A stretch of DNA of 64,000 nucleotides from Sporosarcina sp. D27. GTDB taxonomy: Bacteria; Bacillota; Bacilli; Bacillales_A; Planococcaceae. Position 1 is the first letter of the stretch. The number at the start of each line of letters is the position of its first letter. Under the pieces are notes generated by a model, which had not been told where the DNA came from, did no database searches, and saw nothing but the letters and a program-made list of their open reading frames with translations. Below are positions 20,129 through 29,432 of the stretch, piece by piece. A program made the position numbers and the translations under genes. The DNA is taken from contig NZ_AZUC01000016.1 in assembly GCF_000586555.1 (NCBI RefSeq), positions 1 to 64,000 of the forward strand, written 5' to 3'.

Positions 20129-21010
20129 CTGGATTACCATTGGCTTCGAACATTCATCGTTGCTGCAGAAACATTAAATTTCAGAAGGGCTTCTGAAAAA
20201 TTGTCAGTGTCTCAACCAAGCGTGACTGTCCACATCCGGCTTTTGGAAGAGCATTTGGGCATAAAGCTTTTTGATCGGATAAATAATCGGGTGTCATTGA
20301 CAGATGCGGGCAGACTGTTTTATTGCGAGGCCTTGAAACTTATAGAATCATTAGATGAAACAGTTCATCTAATGCATGAATTTACGCAAGGGTATCTGCA
20401 AAACTGGACAATCGCCATATCTCCACTCATCGCCGAGACGATTTTACCGTATTATTTACGGACATTCATAGAAAGTCATCCAGATGTGAAGCTGTCTATA
20501 CGAGTGGAGGAATCCGAACAGATTGAAAAACTCGTCGACGACGGTGAAGTGCACCTAGGGATTTCCGCACTGGAAGCCACACTCAGAAATATGAAATCAA
20601 TTCGAATTTACGATGATCCCATAGTATTCGTCATGCCCGTTGACAGTTATGATGAAGAAAGCGGTCCTCCAATCGATGTGCGTGAAGTATTGAAAAACAA
20701 CTACTTGCTAACACACCACCACCCCGTATTTTGGGATGAACTGCTTTTCGTTTTAAAAAAGCATGTGCCTGGCATCCGTACGATGAGAGTAACTCAAGCA
20801 CATATAGTAAAACGGTTCATTCAGGAAGGTCTGGGGAACTCGTTTCTACCTCTTTCTATAGTTCGGCGAGAGTTGACGGAAGGCAGACTGATGCGGCCAC
20901 ATTTCGATTTGTTCGTATTGCCGAGTGTGTCGACATTTATTCTTGTGAAGAAGATGGGCCGTTTGGAAGAAGAGTTTATTCAGGGGATTTTGAAATTTCA
21001 TTTTGGGTGA
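20129..21010 (+). CDS. citR: LysR-family regulator, CitR-like
   Basis: LysR-type regulator. N-terminal HTH is WLRTFIVAAETLNFRRASEKLSVSQPSVTVHIRLLE, followed by a substrate-binding fold (about 90-290). The divergent pairing with citA matches B. subtilis, where CitR represses citA. The family N terminus (MDFKWLHTF in B. subtilis, from memory) aligns with LDYHWLRTF here, which would start at CTG 20129. The strong site AAGGGTGGTG at 20113-20122 is well placed for it. GTG 20117 or 20120 would overlap that site, so a CTG start is preferred but unproven. Confidence 0.85.
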   Translation: MDYHWLRTFIVAAETLNFRRASEKLSVSQPSVTVHIRLLEEHLGIKLFDRINNRVSLTDAGRLFYCEALKLIESLDETVHLMHEFTQGYLQNWTIAISPLIAETILPYYLRTFIESHPDVKLSIRVEESEQIEKLVDDGEVHLGISALEATLRNMKSIRIYDDPIVFVMPVDSYDEESGPPIDVREVLKNNYLLTHHHPVFWDELLFVLKKHVPGIRTMRVTQAHIVKRFIQEGLGNSFLPLSIVRRELTEGRLMRPHFDLFVLPSVSTFILVKKMGRLEEEFIQGILKFHFG

Positions 21011-21034
21011 GATGACGTGGGGGATTTGATGTGA

Positions 21035-21160
21035 ATGTTTTTCTTAACTGTTGGAATCCTTGCCTTTTATACAGGAAATATTTCCAGTGACAATGTTGTC
21101 TATATGATTATTGTAGCTGGTTCAAGTGTGGATGTATTTGCCATAGCACAAATTGTATAA
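21035..21160 (+). CDS. Short hydrophobic ORF, possible remnant
   Basis: 41 codons: MFFLTVGILAFYTGNISS, then a second hydrophobic half (VVYMIIVAGSSVDVFAIAQIV). GGGGGA lies about 10 nt upstream of ATG. It looks like a small membrane protein or the leftover end of a larger one. No family recognised. Confidence 0.3.
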   Translation: MFFLTVGILAFYTGNISSDNVVYMIIVAGSSVDVFAIAQIV

Positions 21161-21321
21161 TTGATTCAAAAATAGTTTAAGGGATGCGATTTTTGTGAGT
21201 AGTGTACAGTAATCAGGGTCATTTACGTAACAAGGGCCAGCACTCAATTTAAATGTTGGACACGATTGCAAAACGAATTATGTTGAATATGAATTTTAAA
21301 AGAGCGAAAGGAGGTTCCAAT

Positions 21322-21642
21322 ATGGGGTTAGTCATAGAAATTACGCGTAGTGTACTACCTCTTATAATAGTAGGGGGGATTGGAGTGTTTGTAGTTTTAA
21401 GGCTTAAACATAAATACAAACAGGGTAACCTTGGCCAGAAAAAAACAAAGGGTGCTCAAGCTTTGTTAGATAGCTTAATACCGTTGGGAATGCTTTTTGG
21501 TTGTGCTATCAGTGTGGTTTTCAGCATGTTTTTCTCACTCTCTCTGGTAACTATGATTAGTTTAGGAGCTGGAATAGGATTATTATTTGGATATATTGCT
21601 TATGAAATTTACAGTAAGAGAGAACCAATCAATTATTCATAA
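21322..21642 (+). CDS. Small membrane protein of unknown function
   Basis: 106 aa. ATG 21322 has AAAGGAGG 7 nt upstream, so upstream in-frame ATGs (from 21253) are unlikely starts. Three hydrophobic segments (about 8-27, 52-75, 78-95) flank a basic loop RLKHKYKQGNLGQKKTKGAQ. Resembles small Bacillales membrane proteins with no assigned role. Confidence 0.6.
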   Translation: MGLVIEITRSVLPLIIVGGIGVFVVLRLKHKYKQGNLGQKKTKGAQALLDSLIPLGMLFGCAISVVFSMFFSLSLVTMISLGAGIGLLFGYIAYEIYSKREPINYS

Positions 21643-21774
21643 AAACCAAACCAACTAACGGGCGACATAGTGAAACAGTTATAAGATGAAATGATCAAAG
21701 TTTTTATAAGGATGTAACTTTCTTATAAATCTATGTCTGACAAACAACGCATACTGATCGACAATGCAAAAAAA

Positions 21775-21814
21775 AGCGAATTCGAATTAATTACTAATTC
21801 GAATTCGCTCTTTT
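21775..21814. terminator. Bidirectional terminator, perfect 15-bp stem
   Basis: AGCGAATTCGAATTA (21775-21789) and TAATTCGAATTCGCT (21795-21809) around a 5-nt loop, with A-run on the left and T-run on the right. It serves the minus-strand aspartokinase gene and the plus strand. Confidence 0.92.
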
Positions 21815-21822
21815 TATATCAC

Positions 21823-23190
21823 TCACACATGTGCAGCAGCCGTTTGGAAAAACTCTTCATACAACGAACGGAGCACATCCGTTTCATCTTTTTTATGGAC
21901 CCCGAACACGAGGCTGACCTCGGTCGATCCTTGGTTAATCATTTGAATGCTTGCACCAGTTTTCGCAATCGCTGTTGCGGCACGGGCTGTTAAACCAGTT
22001 GTATCCCGCATACGTTCCCCAACAAGAACAACCATCGAGTAATCACGACGGAAATACGCATCGTCGGCTTCAAGTTCTTCTTTCACACGGTGTAAAATGC
22101 GCGCTTCTTTTTCTTCAGTTAAAAACGTATCGCGAATAATGACGGACATGTTATCGATTCCTGAAGGCGTGTGCTCAAATGGAATTTCTTCTTCCTCCAA
22201 AATTTGAAGCAAGCGTCGACCGAAGCCGATTTCCACGTTCATTAAGTATTTATCGACGAATAGTGTTGAGAACCCGTCATCTGCAGCAATACCGACAACC
22301 GGTTGTGTTCCGCATTCCCGCTCTTTCACAATCATTGTTCCACGAGCACTTGGATTATTTGTGTTTTTAATGCACACCGGAATGGAGTGCAAAAACGCAG
22401 GACGCAATGCCTCGTCGTGGAATACTGTGAAACCTGCGTAAGAAAGCTCACGCATTTCACGATATGTCATCGTATGGATTGCGCACGGCTGGTCGACGAC
22501 ATTCGGATTGGCAGAAAACACCGAATCGACATCCGTGAAGTTCTCATACAGTTCAGCACCAGTTGCTGCAGCGAGCAGGGAACCCGTGATATCTGAACCG
22601 CCACGATTGAATGTACGGAGTGTTCCGTCTTTTGTATAACCAAAAAATCCTGGGAACACGACAATGCCAGGTCTATTTCGTAATTCAGCAAGGAGTTCCT
22701 CACCTTCAGGAAGCGCCTGCACCCGTTGAGGACGTTCATTGACTAACAGGCCGCCTTCTTTCGGACAGACATACGTCGCTTCCATGCCAATCGACTGTAA
22801 GTACGCAGCAATGAGTTTCGCGTTGTTGTCTTCACCGGACGCTTTTAGGCTATCCATAAAAAGAATTGGATCTTCTTTGTCTAGAGAAAGTCGTTCACGT
22901 AAGTCTTTTTCGATTACAGAGTTCATTGTGCCATTGAGACCTAGCTCTTTTGAAATCTCTTCATAGCGTGCAAGGACTTGGCGGAGTTCAGACTCTGCGT
23001 CTTGCCCTATCAGTGCTTTTTCAGCTAGGAGAATGAGCAAATCCGTCACTTTGGTGTCTTCACTGTGTCGTTTACCGGGAGCGGAAACAACAATAATTTT
23101 TCGGGATGAATCGGAAAGGATAATGTTTGCTACTTTTTTGATTTGTTGTGCCGATGCAACAGACGTTCCGCCAAATTTACAAACTTTCAT
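21823..23190 (-). CDS. Aspartate kinase (monofunctional, thrD/YclM type)
   Basis: Phosphorylates aspartate at the head of the Thr/Met/Lys pathway. 455 aa. KFGGTSVASA at the N terminus, FNRGGSDITGSLLAAATGAELYENFTDVDS in the kinase domain, and two C-terminal ACT modules (around 310-450) that usually bind the feedback amino acid. It has no internal start like the Bacillus lysC double product. Divergent from hom-thrC-thrB, so probably the threonine-branch isoenzyme (inference from context). Confidence 0.93.
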   Translation of the reverse strand: MKVCKFGGTSVASAQQIKKVANIILSDSSRKIIVVSAPGKRHSEDTKVTDLLILLAEKALIGQDAESELRQVLARYEEISKELGLNGTMNSVIEKDLRERLSLDKEDPILFMDSLKASGEDNNAKLIAAYLQSIGMEATYVCPKEGGLLVNERPQRVQALPEGEELLAELRNRPGIVVFPGFFGYTKDGTLRTFNRGGSDITGSLLAAATGAELYENFTDVDSVFSANPNVVDQPCAIHTMTYREMRELSYAGFTVFHDEALRPAFLHSIPVCIKNTNNPSARGTMIVKERECGTQPVVGIAADDGFSTLFVDKYLMNVEIGFGRRLLQILEEEEIPFEHTPSGIDNMSVIIRDTFLTEEKEARILHRVKEELEADDAYFRRDYSMVVLVGERMRDTTGLTARAATAIAKTGASIQMINQGSTEVSLVFGVHKKDETDVLRSLYEEFFQTAAAHV

Positions 23191-23258
23191 TTCACCAGAT
23201 CCAATCTTTAATTAATTATGACTTGTGTGATATATTGAATAACAATACCACGATAGGG

Positions 23259-23287
23259 TTGTCCTGTGAAGACTTTATCTTTATACT
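23259..23287 (+). promoter_or_regulatory. Probable sigma-A promoter of hom-thrC-thrB
   Basis: TTGTCC (23259-23264), 17-bp spacer, TATACT (23282-23287). About 60 bp of leader follows before hom, too short for a T-box. Confidence 0.6.
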
Positions 23288-23347
23288 GTCTCTATGGAAA
23301 GTACAAATGTTGTTACATAGTGTACATATAGCGAGGGGAATCGTCAA

Positions 23348-24640
23348 ATGAGAAAAGAAATCGGAATTGGCTTACTAGGTTTCGGGATTGTTGGAAGTGG
23401 CGTTGCAAAGATTTTACACAATCACCGTGATGACTTGCAGCACAAATTAGGCGTGCCTGTACGCATTAAGCGTGTGTTGATAAAAAATAAAAACAAAGAA
23501 CGTAATACGGAGTTGCCGAAAGAGGCATTCACAGACCAACTGGACGACTTGCTGAATGACGACTCAATCGATTTCATCGTAGAAGTATTTGGTGGAACGG
23601 ATGACGCAAAAACGGCGATAGAGCGCTCGTTAAATGCGGGAAAAGGAGTTGTTACGGCCAACAAGGACGTCATGGCTGTTTATGGAAAAGAGTTGCTGGC
23701 GTTAGCCGATAAAAACAGTTGCGATCTGTTCTATGAAGCGAGTGTAGGTGGCGGAATTCCACTGATTCGTACTCTTGAAGAGGGACTTGCGTCTGATCGA
23801 ATTACCTCGTTACTTGGTATTGTTAACGGGACAACGAACTTCATCCTCACGAAGATGAAGGAAGAAAAGAAGACGTATGAGGATGCACTCGCTGAAGCAA
23901 CAGCACTTGGCTATGCAGAGGCGGATCCTTCAGCTGATGTAGACGGCATTGACGCAGCCCGTAAAATGGCCATCCTTGCATCGCTTTCGTTTTCGTCTGA
24001 AGTACAACTGGATGATGTTTTCGTGCGCGGTATGAGTGTCATTGAAGATGGAGATCTGGAACTTGCAGAGCAATTTGGGTATACCATTAAGATGGCAGGA
24101 TCTGCAAAGAAGGATGAGAACGGTATTGAAGTGGCAGTAGAACCTGTTTTCGTAAATAACGAACATCCTCTTGCTTCTGTTAACAACGAGTTCAACGCAG
24201 TCTACGTTTACGGAGATGCAGTCGGGGAAACGATGTTTTATGGACCGGGTGCAGGATCGTTGCCAACTGCGACATCTGTCACGTCCGATATCGTAGCAGC
24301 TTGTCGAAACCTTTTGCTCGGGGTGAATGGAAAACGAATTCATTCATTCCAATATGATCGCAAAGTGAAGTCGGACGATCAGAAATTTGCAAGCTATTTC
24401 CACCGGATTTCTGTCCAGGATGAAGTCGGTGTGCTGTCGCGTTTGTCTTCTATATATAGCCATAATAAGGCGAGCTTGGCAACGGTGATTCAACATGCGA
24501 ATCCAAAGCGCGAAAATGCGGATTTAATCTTCATTACACATGCGATTTCCAGAGAACAACATTTGAAAGTTATTGAAGAATTGAAAGTGGCACCAGAAGT
24601 AAATTGCGTACTTAGCCACTATCGAGTAGAGGGGGACTGA
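23348..24640 (+). CDS. hom: Homoserine dehydrogenase
   Basis: Reduces aspartate semialdehyde to homoserine. 430 aa: NAD(P)-binding GLLGFGIVGSGVAKIL at the N terminus, catalytic region with VGGGIPLIRTLEEGLASDRI and GYAEADPSADVDGIDAARKMAIL, then a C-terminal ACT domain (about 350-430) for threonine feedback. First gene of hom-thrC-thrB; three bases separate it from thrC. Confidence 0.97.
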   Translation: MRKEIGIGLLGFGIVGSGVAKILHNHRDDLQHKLGVPVRIKRVLIKNKNKERNTELPKEAFTDQLDDLLNDDSIDFIVEVFGGTDDAKTAIERSLNAGKGVVTANKDVMAVYGKELLALADKNSCDLFYEASVGGGIPLIRTLEEGLASDRITSLLGIVNGTTNFILTKMKEEKKTYEDALAEATALGYAEADPSADVDGIDAARKMAILASLSFSSEVQLDDVFVRGMSVIEDGDLELAEQFGYTIKMAGSAKKDENGIEVAVEPVFVNNEHPLASVNNEFNAVYVYGDAVGETMFYGPGAGSLPTATSVTSDIVAACRNLLLGVNGKRIHSFQYDRKVKSDDQKFASYFHRISVQDEVGVLSRLSSIYSHNKASLATVIQHANPKRENADLIFITHAISREQHLKVIEELKVAPEVNCVLSHYRVEGD

Positions 24641-24643
24641 CCG

Positions 24644-25702
24644 ATGAGACGATGGAATGGACTAATTGATGAATATCGGGAATGGCTTCCTGTAACGGAG
24701 CAAACACCCGATTTAACGCTACAAGAAGGTAATACACCACTCATTCACTTGAAAAACTTATCTGAACAGTGGGGTGTGAATTTATATGTGAAAACGGAAG
24801 GTGCCAATCCGACGGGATCGTTTAAAGACCGCGGGATGGTAATGGCCGTTGCAAAAGCGAAAGAAGAAGGAAAAACAACACTTATTTGTGCGTCAACAGG
24901 CAATACTTCTGCATCAGCAGCAGCATACGGTGCACGCGCAGGGATGCGAACAATTGTCGTTATTCCTGAAGGTCGGATTGCGCTTGGAAAATTAGCACAA
25001 GCCAAGATGTATGGCGCTGAAATCCTTGAAATCGAAGGAAACTTCGACGAAGCGTTGCAAATGGTACGAGAAGCTGGCGGAGGCGACATCGCCCTTGTAA
25101 ACTCGGTCAATCCGTACCGGTTAGAAGGTCAAAAAACAATTGCGTTTGAAACGATTGAACAACTCGGAAGTGTTCCGGACATTTTTGCGTTGCCAGTAGG
25201 AAACGCCGGCAACATTTCAGCTGCTTGGAAAGGCTTTACGGAGTATGCGGAGAAAAAAGGTGGAGACAAGCCACAATTATTAGGCGTGCAAGCGGATGGT
25301 GCAGCACCGATTGTGTACGGTCGTGTTTTTGAGGAGCCTGAAACAGTTGCGACTGCCATTCGCATCGGTAATCCAGCGAGCTGGCACTTAGCAGAAACGG
25401 CTTTGTCGGAATCAGGCGGCCATATTTTATCGGTAACAGATGAAGAGATTCTAGAAGCGTATAGCCTACTTGCTGCAACCGACGGTGTGTTTGCTGAGCC
25501 TGCTTCATGCGCAACAATTGCAGGACTGAAGAAGCGCATAGAATCAGGAGAAATCGAGAAAGGAACGACGATTGTAGGGGTCTTGACCGGGAATGGATTG
25601 AAAGATCCTGAAACCGCAATTCGAGTCAATGATGGGAAGCCATTCATGACACGTGCGGAATTCGAAACATTCGCAGCTAACTTGCAAAAGGAGGCGAAGT
25701 AA
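24644..25702 (+). CDS. thrC: Threonine synthase
   Basis: PLP enzyme that forms threonine from O-phosphohomoserine. 352 aa, fold type [10 protein letters not shown] carries the PLP Lys, [19 protein letters not shown] the phosphate-binding loop, and [16 protein letters not shown] the PLP phosphate cup. Directly followed by thrB without spacing. Confidence 0.97.
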   Translation: MRRWNGLIDEYREWLPVTEQTPDLTLQEGNTPLIHLKNLSEQWGVNLYVKTEGANPTGSFKDRGMVMAVAKAKEEGKTTLICASTGNTSASAAAYGARAGMRTIVVIPEGRIALGKLAQAKMYGAEILEIEGNFDEALQMVREAGGGDIALVNSVNPYRLEGQKTIAFETIEQLGSVPDIFALPVGNAGNISAAWKGFTEYAEKKGGDKPQLLGVQADGAAPIVYGRVFEEPETVATAIRIGNPASWHLAETALSESGGHILSVTDEEILEAYSLLAATDGVFAEPASCATIAGLKKRIESGEIEKGTTIVGVLTGNGLKDPETAIRVNDGKPFMTRAEFETFAANLQKEAK

Positions 25703-26599
25703 ATGGGTAGTACTCCATTTACCGTGACTGTTCCTGCGACGACTGCAAATCTTGGGCCTGGCTTTGACAGTATAGGCATTGCGCTGTCGTTATATATGAC
25801 GGTGAGAGTAGAACCCGCAGATCGATGGATGGTTGTCTATGAAGACGAAGGGATGAAGGGACTTCCAACTGATGAAGACAATCTAATCGTCCAGACTATC
25901 GGAAAAGTAGTACGTCGCGCAGGGCGTGACATGATTCCATGCACACTACGCGTGAAGTCCGATATCCCTTTAGGCAAAGGATTGGGTAGTAGTGCAGCAG
26001 CAATTGCAGCAGGGATTGAAATCGCTGACCAGCTACATGATCTTAAGATGAATCAGAAAGAAAAAATGTGGTTTGGTGTCGGTATCGAAGGTCATGCGGA
26101 TAATGTGACAGCAGCAATTGCTGGAGGGGTGACAATCTCTCTTTACGATCAAACGTCATTAGAAGTCATGAAGTTCGACTCCCCACCCATTGGCGGAGTG
26201 GTGCTCGTTCCACCCGTGGAGATGAAAACCGGCGACTCTCGAGGACTACTTCCGTATCAATTGGACCACAAAAAAGCAACAGAAGGAAGTGCAGCAAGTA
26301 GTCTCATGGCAGCAGCCCTTGCAAAAGGAGAATGGTCGCTCGTCGGACGCATGATGGATCGCGACATCTTCCATGAACCCTACCGGAAAAAGATGTTTCC
26401 TGATTTCGATGCAGTCCGTGAAGCGAGTCACGCACATGGCGCATATGGCATGACATTAAGCGGCGCAGGTCCGTCACTGTTTGTTGCTGTGCATTCAGGC
26501 AGTGAAGAAGAGGCAGCTCGTGTACTGGGAGAGAAATTCCCTTACTATACATGTATCGCCGTCACACCCGTTATAAAAGGTGCAACAGTAAGTGAATAA
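25703..26599 (+). CDS. thrB: Homoserine kinase
   Basis: GHMP kinase that makes O-phosphohomoserine, the thrC substrate. 298 aa. PATTANLGPGFDSIGIAL at the start, ATP loop IPLGKGLGSSAAAIAAG, and C-terminal MTLSGAGPSLFV. AGGAGGCG within the thrC end acts as ribosome site. Last gene of the threonine operon. Confidence 0.97.
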   Translation: MGSTPFTVTVPATTANLGPGFDSIGIALSLYMTVRVEPADRWMVVYEDEGMKGLPTDEDNLIVQTIGKVVRRAGRDMIPCTLRVKSDIPLGKGLGSSAAAIAAGIEIADQLHDLKMNQKEKMWFGVGIEGHADNVTAAIAGGVTISLYDQTSLEVMKFDSPPIGGVVLVPPVEMKTGDSRGLLPYQLDHKKATEGSAASSLMAAALAKGEWSLVGRMMDRDIFHEPYRKKMFPDFDAVREASHAHGAYGMTLSGAGPSLFVAVHSGSEEEAARVLGEKFPYYTCIAVTPVIKGATVSE

Positions 26600-26607
26600 T
26601 CATGTAA

Positions 26608-26651
26608 ACAGAGGTCAACTTTGCTTTAGGCATAGGTGATCTCTGTTTTTT
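26608..26651 (+). terminator. hom-thrCB terminator
   Basis: AACAGAGGTCA pairs with TGATCTCTGTT (one wobble), then TTTTT. Confidence 0.8.
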
Positions 26652-26709
26652 GTGTTCAATAACTGCCACTAAAAAAAGTCTATTTGTATTTCAGTCATCT
26701 AGTTATTTT

Positions 26710-26744
26710 CAATGACCAACGAAATATAATTTTGTTGGTCATTG
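26710..26744. promoter_or_regulatory. Perfect 11-bp inverted repeat, candidate operator
   Basis: CAATGACCAAC (26710-26720) and GTTGGTCATTG (26734-26744), 13-nt spacer, no T-run. It lies about 35 bp upstream of the promoter of the DUF2087 regulator, so it may be a binding site for that or another regulator. Confidence 0.4.
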
Positions 26745-26777
26745 GTTAAATAATGTACTAAAATGTTTGTTTTCTGT

Positions 26778-26806
26778 TTGACATAACTGAGGAAAAAGAA
26801 TAATAT
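26778..26806 (+). promoter_or_regulatory. Strong sigma-A promoter of the DUF2087/GIY-YIG pair
   Basis: TTGACA (26778-26783), 17-bp spacer, TAATAT (26801-26806), about 70 bp before the start codon. Confidence 0.75.
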
Positions 26807-26876
26807 TCAAGGTATAAGTAAACGATGTTTTAAAATGTTTGCTTAAAACCAAACAAAGAACAGGGGCGTTTGTGCA

Positions 26877-27632
26877 ATGGAGAACTCAGATTTATTTTGG
26901 AATGCCTCATTAACTGAAATGAAAAATGGATATTTTGAGGACCAACATTCCTATACGTGTTTGCTATGCAGTGAACGAATTGATAAAGGAATCATCTATC
27001 CTGATGGAAATACGCTCTACGAAGCGGAACGGTACATGCGGCTTCATATCGAAAATGAGCATCAATCAGTATTTGAGTACCTAATTGGAATGGAGAAAAG
27101 GCTAACAGGCCTCACTGATCATCAAAATCAGCTATTGCGTCTTTTTTATGAAGGAAAAGGGGATAAAGAGGTTCAGCATGAAATGGGAATCGGTAGCGTC
27201 TCTACGGTACGACATCATCGATTTGCACTAAAAGAGAAGGAACGACAAGCCAAGATCTTTTTGACGATGATGGAACTGTTGAAAGAAAAAGATGAGCATA
27301 CACCGGCATTCATACCTCCGCATAAAACGGCTAAGATGATTGACGATCGGTATGCAATTACTGAAGCGGAGCAGCAGGAAATCCTTAAGAAATTTTTACC
27401 TGAAAGTGTGAGTGGCGGGTTAACGAAATTTCCCCCTAAAGAAAAACAACGCTTGGTTGTTTTAAGAGAAATTGCAACCTTGATTGACAGTCAAACAACC
27501 TATTCAGAAAAAGAACTCAATGAGCTATTAAAAGAAATTCATGCCGACTACGTCTTAATCAGAAGGTATTTAATCGAATATGGATTTTTGGATCGAACTG
27601 CAGATGGAAGCGAGTATTGGCTGAAGAACTAA
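26877..27632 (+). CDS. DUF2087-family transcriptional regulator with zinc-finger-like N terminus
   Basis: 251 aa. Three parts are visible. The N-terminal CLLCSERIDKG with later RLHIENEH forms a C-x2-C...H-x4-H zinc-finger-like set (about 28-65). A LuxR-like HTH (LTDHQNQLLRLFYEGKGDKEVQHEMGIGSVSTVRHHRFALKEKERQAKIFL, about 78-130) follows. The C-terminal DUF2087 domain (FPPKEKQRLVVLREIATLIDSQTTYSEKELNELL ... YVLIRRYLIEYGFLDRTADGSEYWL) ends it. Probably a DNA-binding regulator; ligand unknown. Followed after 23 bp by a GIY-YIG protein. Confidence 0.8.
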   Translation: MENSDLFWNASLTEMKNGYFEDQHSYTCLLCSERIDKGIIYPDGNTLYEAERYMRLHIENEHQSVFEYLIGMEKRLTGLTDHQNQLLRLFYEGKGDKEVQHEMGIGSVSTVRHHRFALKEKERQAKIFLTMMELLKEKDEHTPAFIPPHKTAKMIDDRYAITEAEQQEILKKFLPESVSGGLTKFPPKEKQRLVVLREIATLIDSQTTYSEKELNELLKEIHADYVLIRRYLIEYGFLDRTADGSEYWLKN

Positions 27633-27655
27633 CAATGGAAAGTGAGTGAAAAGAA

Positions 27656-28012
27656 ATGGAACGGAAAAAAGAACTAAAGCAACAATACAAAGGAACCGCT
27701 ATTGAAGCAGGAATTTATCAAGTCAAGAATACAGCGAACAATAAAGTCTTTGTAGGAAGTACTAAAAACTTCAAAACACTCAATGGGGTCAAGTTTCAAT
27801 TAGAAACCAATACTCACACGAACAAACAGCTTCAACAAGAGTGGGACCAATTTGGAAAAGATGTATTTACCTTCGACATATTAGAGAAATTGAAAAAGAA
27901 AGAGGAACCTTATTTCAACGAGAAAGAAGCACTATCGGAACTGGAGACGAAATGGTTAGACCAACTACAGCCTTATGGAGAACATGGGTATAACAAGCAA
28001 AAATCACTTTGA
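27656..28012 (+). CDS. GIY-YIG domain protein
   Basis: 118 aa. GIYQVKNTANNKVFVGSTKN is a GIY-YIG core whose second half reads VFVG. It continues with a family-like tail ELETKWLDQLQPYGEHGYN. The Arg expected a few residues after YIG is not obvious (GSTKNFKTLNG), so nuclease activity is doubtful. Cotranscribed with the DUF2087 gene. Confidence 0.75.
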   Translation: MERKKELKQQYKGTAIEAGIYQVKNTANNKVFVGSTKNFKTLNGVKFQLETNTHTNKQLQQEWDQFGKDVFTFDILEKLKKKEEPYFNEKEALSELETKWLDQLQPYGEHGYNKQKSL

Positions 28013-28034
28013 CAAAACAGGGTCCACCAACTAT

Positions 28035-28085
28035 AAAAAAGCTATCCATGATCAGGTTTCCCTTTTCAATGGATAGCTTTTTTCG
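28035..28085 (+). terminator. Terminator with conserved loop, copy 1
   Basis: AAAAAAGCTATCCAT (28035-28049) and ATGGATAGCTTTTTT (28069-28083) with a 19-nt loop containing AGGTTTCCCTTTTC. The same loop occurs in the terminator at 31608-31655. Confidence 0.9.
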
Positions 28086-28184
28086 TTATAGAACTATAAG
28101 TGAGGTGCATTTTTGTGTATTTTGCGGAAGGGACTTCAGAAGAAGGTAAAGAAACCTTATAGGCAATTAACTGTAGGTAATGTA

Positions 28185-29366
28185 TTACTTTAATATTTTT
28201 AAGTCATATGAATACACTTTTTTGTTTTGGGATTCATTGATGATGGTATCAAGACCATGGATATCAATAGAATCCGTTAAATTACCTTTCTCCAATGAAT
28301 AAGATTCTAAAAAGTAGTGTTCTTTTTTATCTGGGCTATATCGCAATACATATAAATTTCCTTCTTTAAAGTATGTTTCTTCATTGTGGCGAACTTTAGA
28401 GTTACTGACTTTATTAAGACTAAAATCTTTTGATACAGCTGTTGAATCTAGATTAAAAGAATATATTTCACCTAATCCGTTAGCATAAAACAATTTGTTG
28501 TTATGGATCGTGGCAGAGTTTTTATAATTATAAGGAATTGTAGCGGTTAAATCTACATTAGTGTAGTCAATAAATTCAAATGTCTCTTGCTCCAATGTTT
28601 CTTTATTAATTCTATAAATCGATACTGTTTCATTAGTATCATTGATAATTGTAGATAAAATTAGATAATAATAGTTTTCATCCGATAAGATTGGTGCGAG
28701 AACTTGCATATTTTCAGTAGACTCGGATTGAACAGTAGTTATATCATTAATCTTAAGTTCCTCAGCAAATGTTACTTCCTTGAGATTGAATCTATTTGTT
28801 TCGAAATCTTGTGTGAGTATATGAACCGAGTTTTCAGTTGTTCCAGACGCAACGATATAGTAAGGGATATTATCTACATTAAAACCTTTAGAGTCCCCAT
28901 ATCGAACATCTGAACTGTATCCATCCTCTACAAACCCGCTGTTATATATACTAAAGAATAATTCTTTTCCTGATAGATAGCCAGTTCTTTCACCTGTGTA
29001 TTGTGGAGTTTCCATTTTAAATTTTTTTATATTGTCACTGATAATATTGATGTTATTTTTATCCTCTAATAGTATTTGATCTTTGCCTACTGCTATGCTT
29101 CCAAGTTCTAGCCCCTTCATAGGGAGGGCTTGAACTGAATTATCATCCTGTACAAAAACACCATAACTTACTCCTTTATTATCAATATCCTGATCCGCTG
29201 TTGTTGATAAATAAATAATTGCTTTAGTGTTCTGGAGTAACTCCTTTTTAGAAATTTCATCTGCTGAAAGTAACGAAGTATCAGGGATACTTTTTTCTTT
29301 TGTAAAACTAATGACTAAAATCGCGACCAATAATAAGATGGCACCTATTAATATACTTTTTTTCAT
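28185..29366 (-). CDS. Membrane-anchored extracytoplasmic protein, beta-propeller-like
   Basis: 393 aa. Starts MKKSILIGAILLLVAILVISF, a signal anchor with no lipobox Cys. The rest is outside the cell and made of repeated short beta-type blocks (KGVSYGVFVQDDNSVQALPM; KELFFSIYNSG; NKLFYANGLGEIYSFNLD; GNLYVLRYSPDKKEHYFLESYSLEKG), which suggests a propeller. ATG 29366 follows GGAGGT; the longer frame begins inside the upstream gene's terminator. Second gene behind the papain-like protein on the same strand. Confidence 0.6.
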   Translation of the reverse strand: MKKSILIGAILLLVAILVISFTKEKSIPDTSLLSADEISKKELLQNTKAIIYLSTTADQDIDNKGVSYGVFVQDDNSVQALPMKGLELGSIAVGKDQILLEDKNNINIISDNIKKFKMETPQYTGERTGYLSGKELFFSIYNSGFVEDGYSSDVRYGDSKGFNVDNIPYYIVASGTTENSVHILTQDFETNRFNLKEVTFAEELKINDITTVQSESTENMQVLAPILSDENYYYLILSTIINDTNETVSIYRINKETLEQETFEFIDYTNVDLTATIPYNYKNSATIHNNKLFYANGLGEIYSFNLDSTAVSKDFSLNKVSNSKVRHNEETYFKEGNLYVLRYSPDKKEHYFLESYSLEKGNLTDSIDIHGLDTIINESQNKKVYSYDLKILK

Positions 29367-29386
29367 ATTCAGTACCTCCAGATTAA

Positions 29387-29426
29387 CAAACAAGACCGTC
29401 TCTAATTATTTCGACGGTCTTGTTTG
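29387..29426 (-). terminator. Perfect 14-bp hairpin between the two exported-protein genes
   Basis: CAAACAAGACCGTC (29387-29400) and GACGGTCTTGTTTG (29413-29426) with a 12-nt loop. It lies 7 bp after the upstream gene's stop on the minus strand. T-rich ending is weak (TTGTTTGTTAA), so read-through into the next gene is likely. Confidence 0.7.
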
Positions 29427-29432
29427 AAAGGA

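Noticed and set aside
26710..26744. Terminator of the threonine operon
   Set aside because: The hairpin is perfect but has no T-run, and a proper terminator already lies at 26608-26651; treated as a possible operator.
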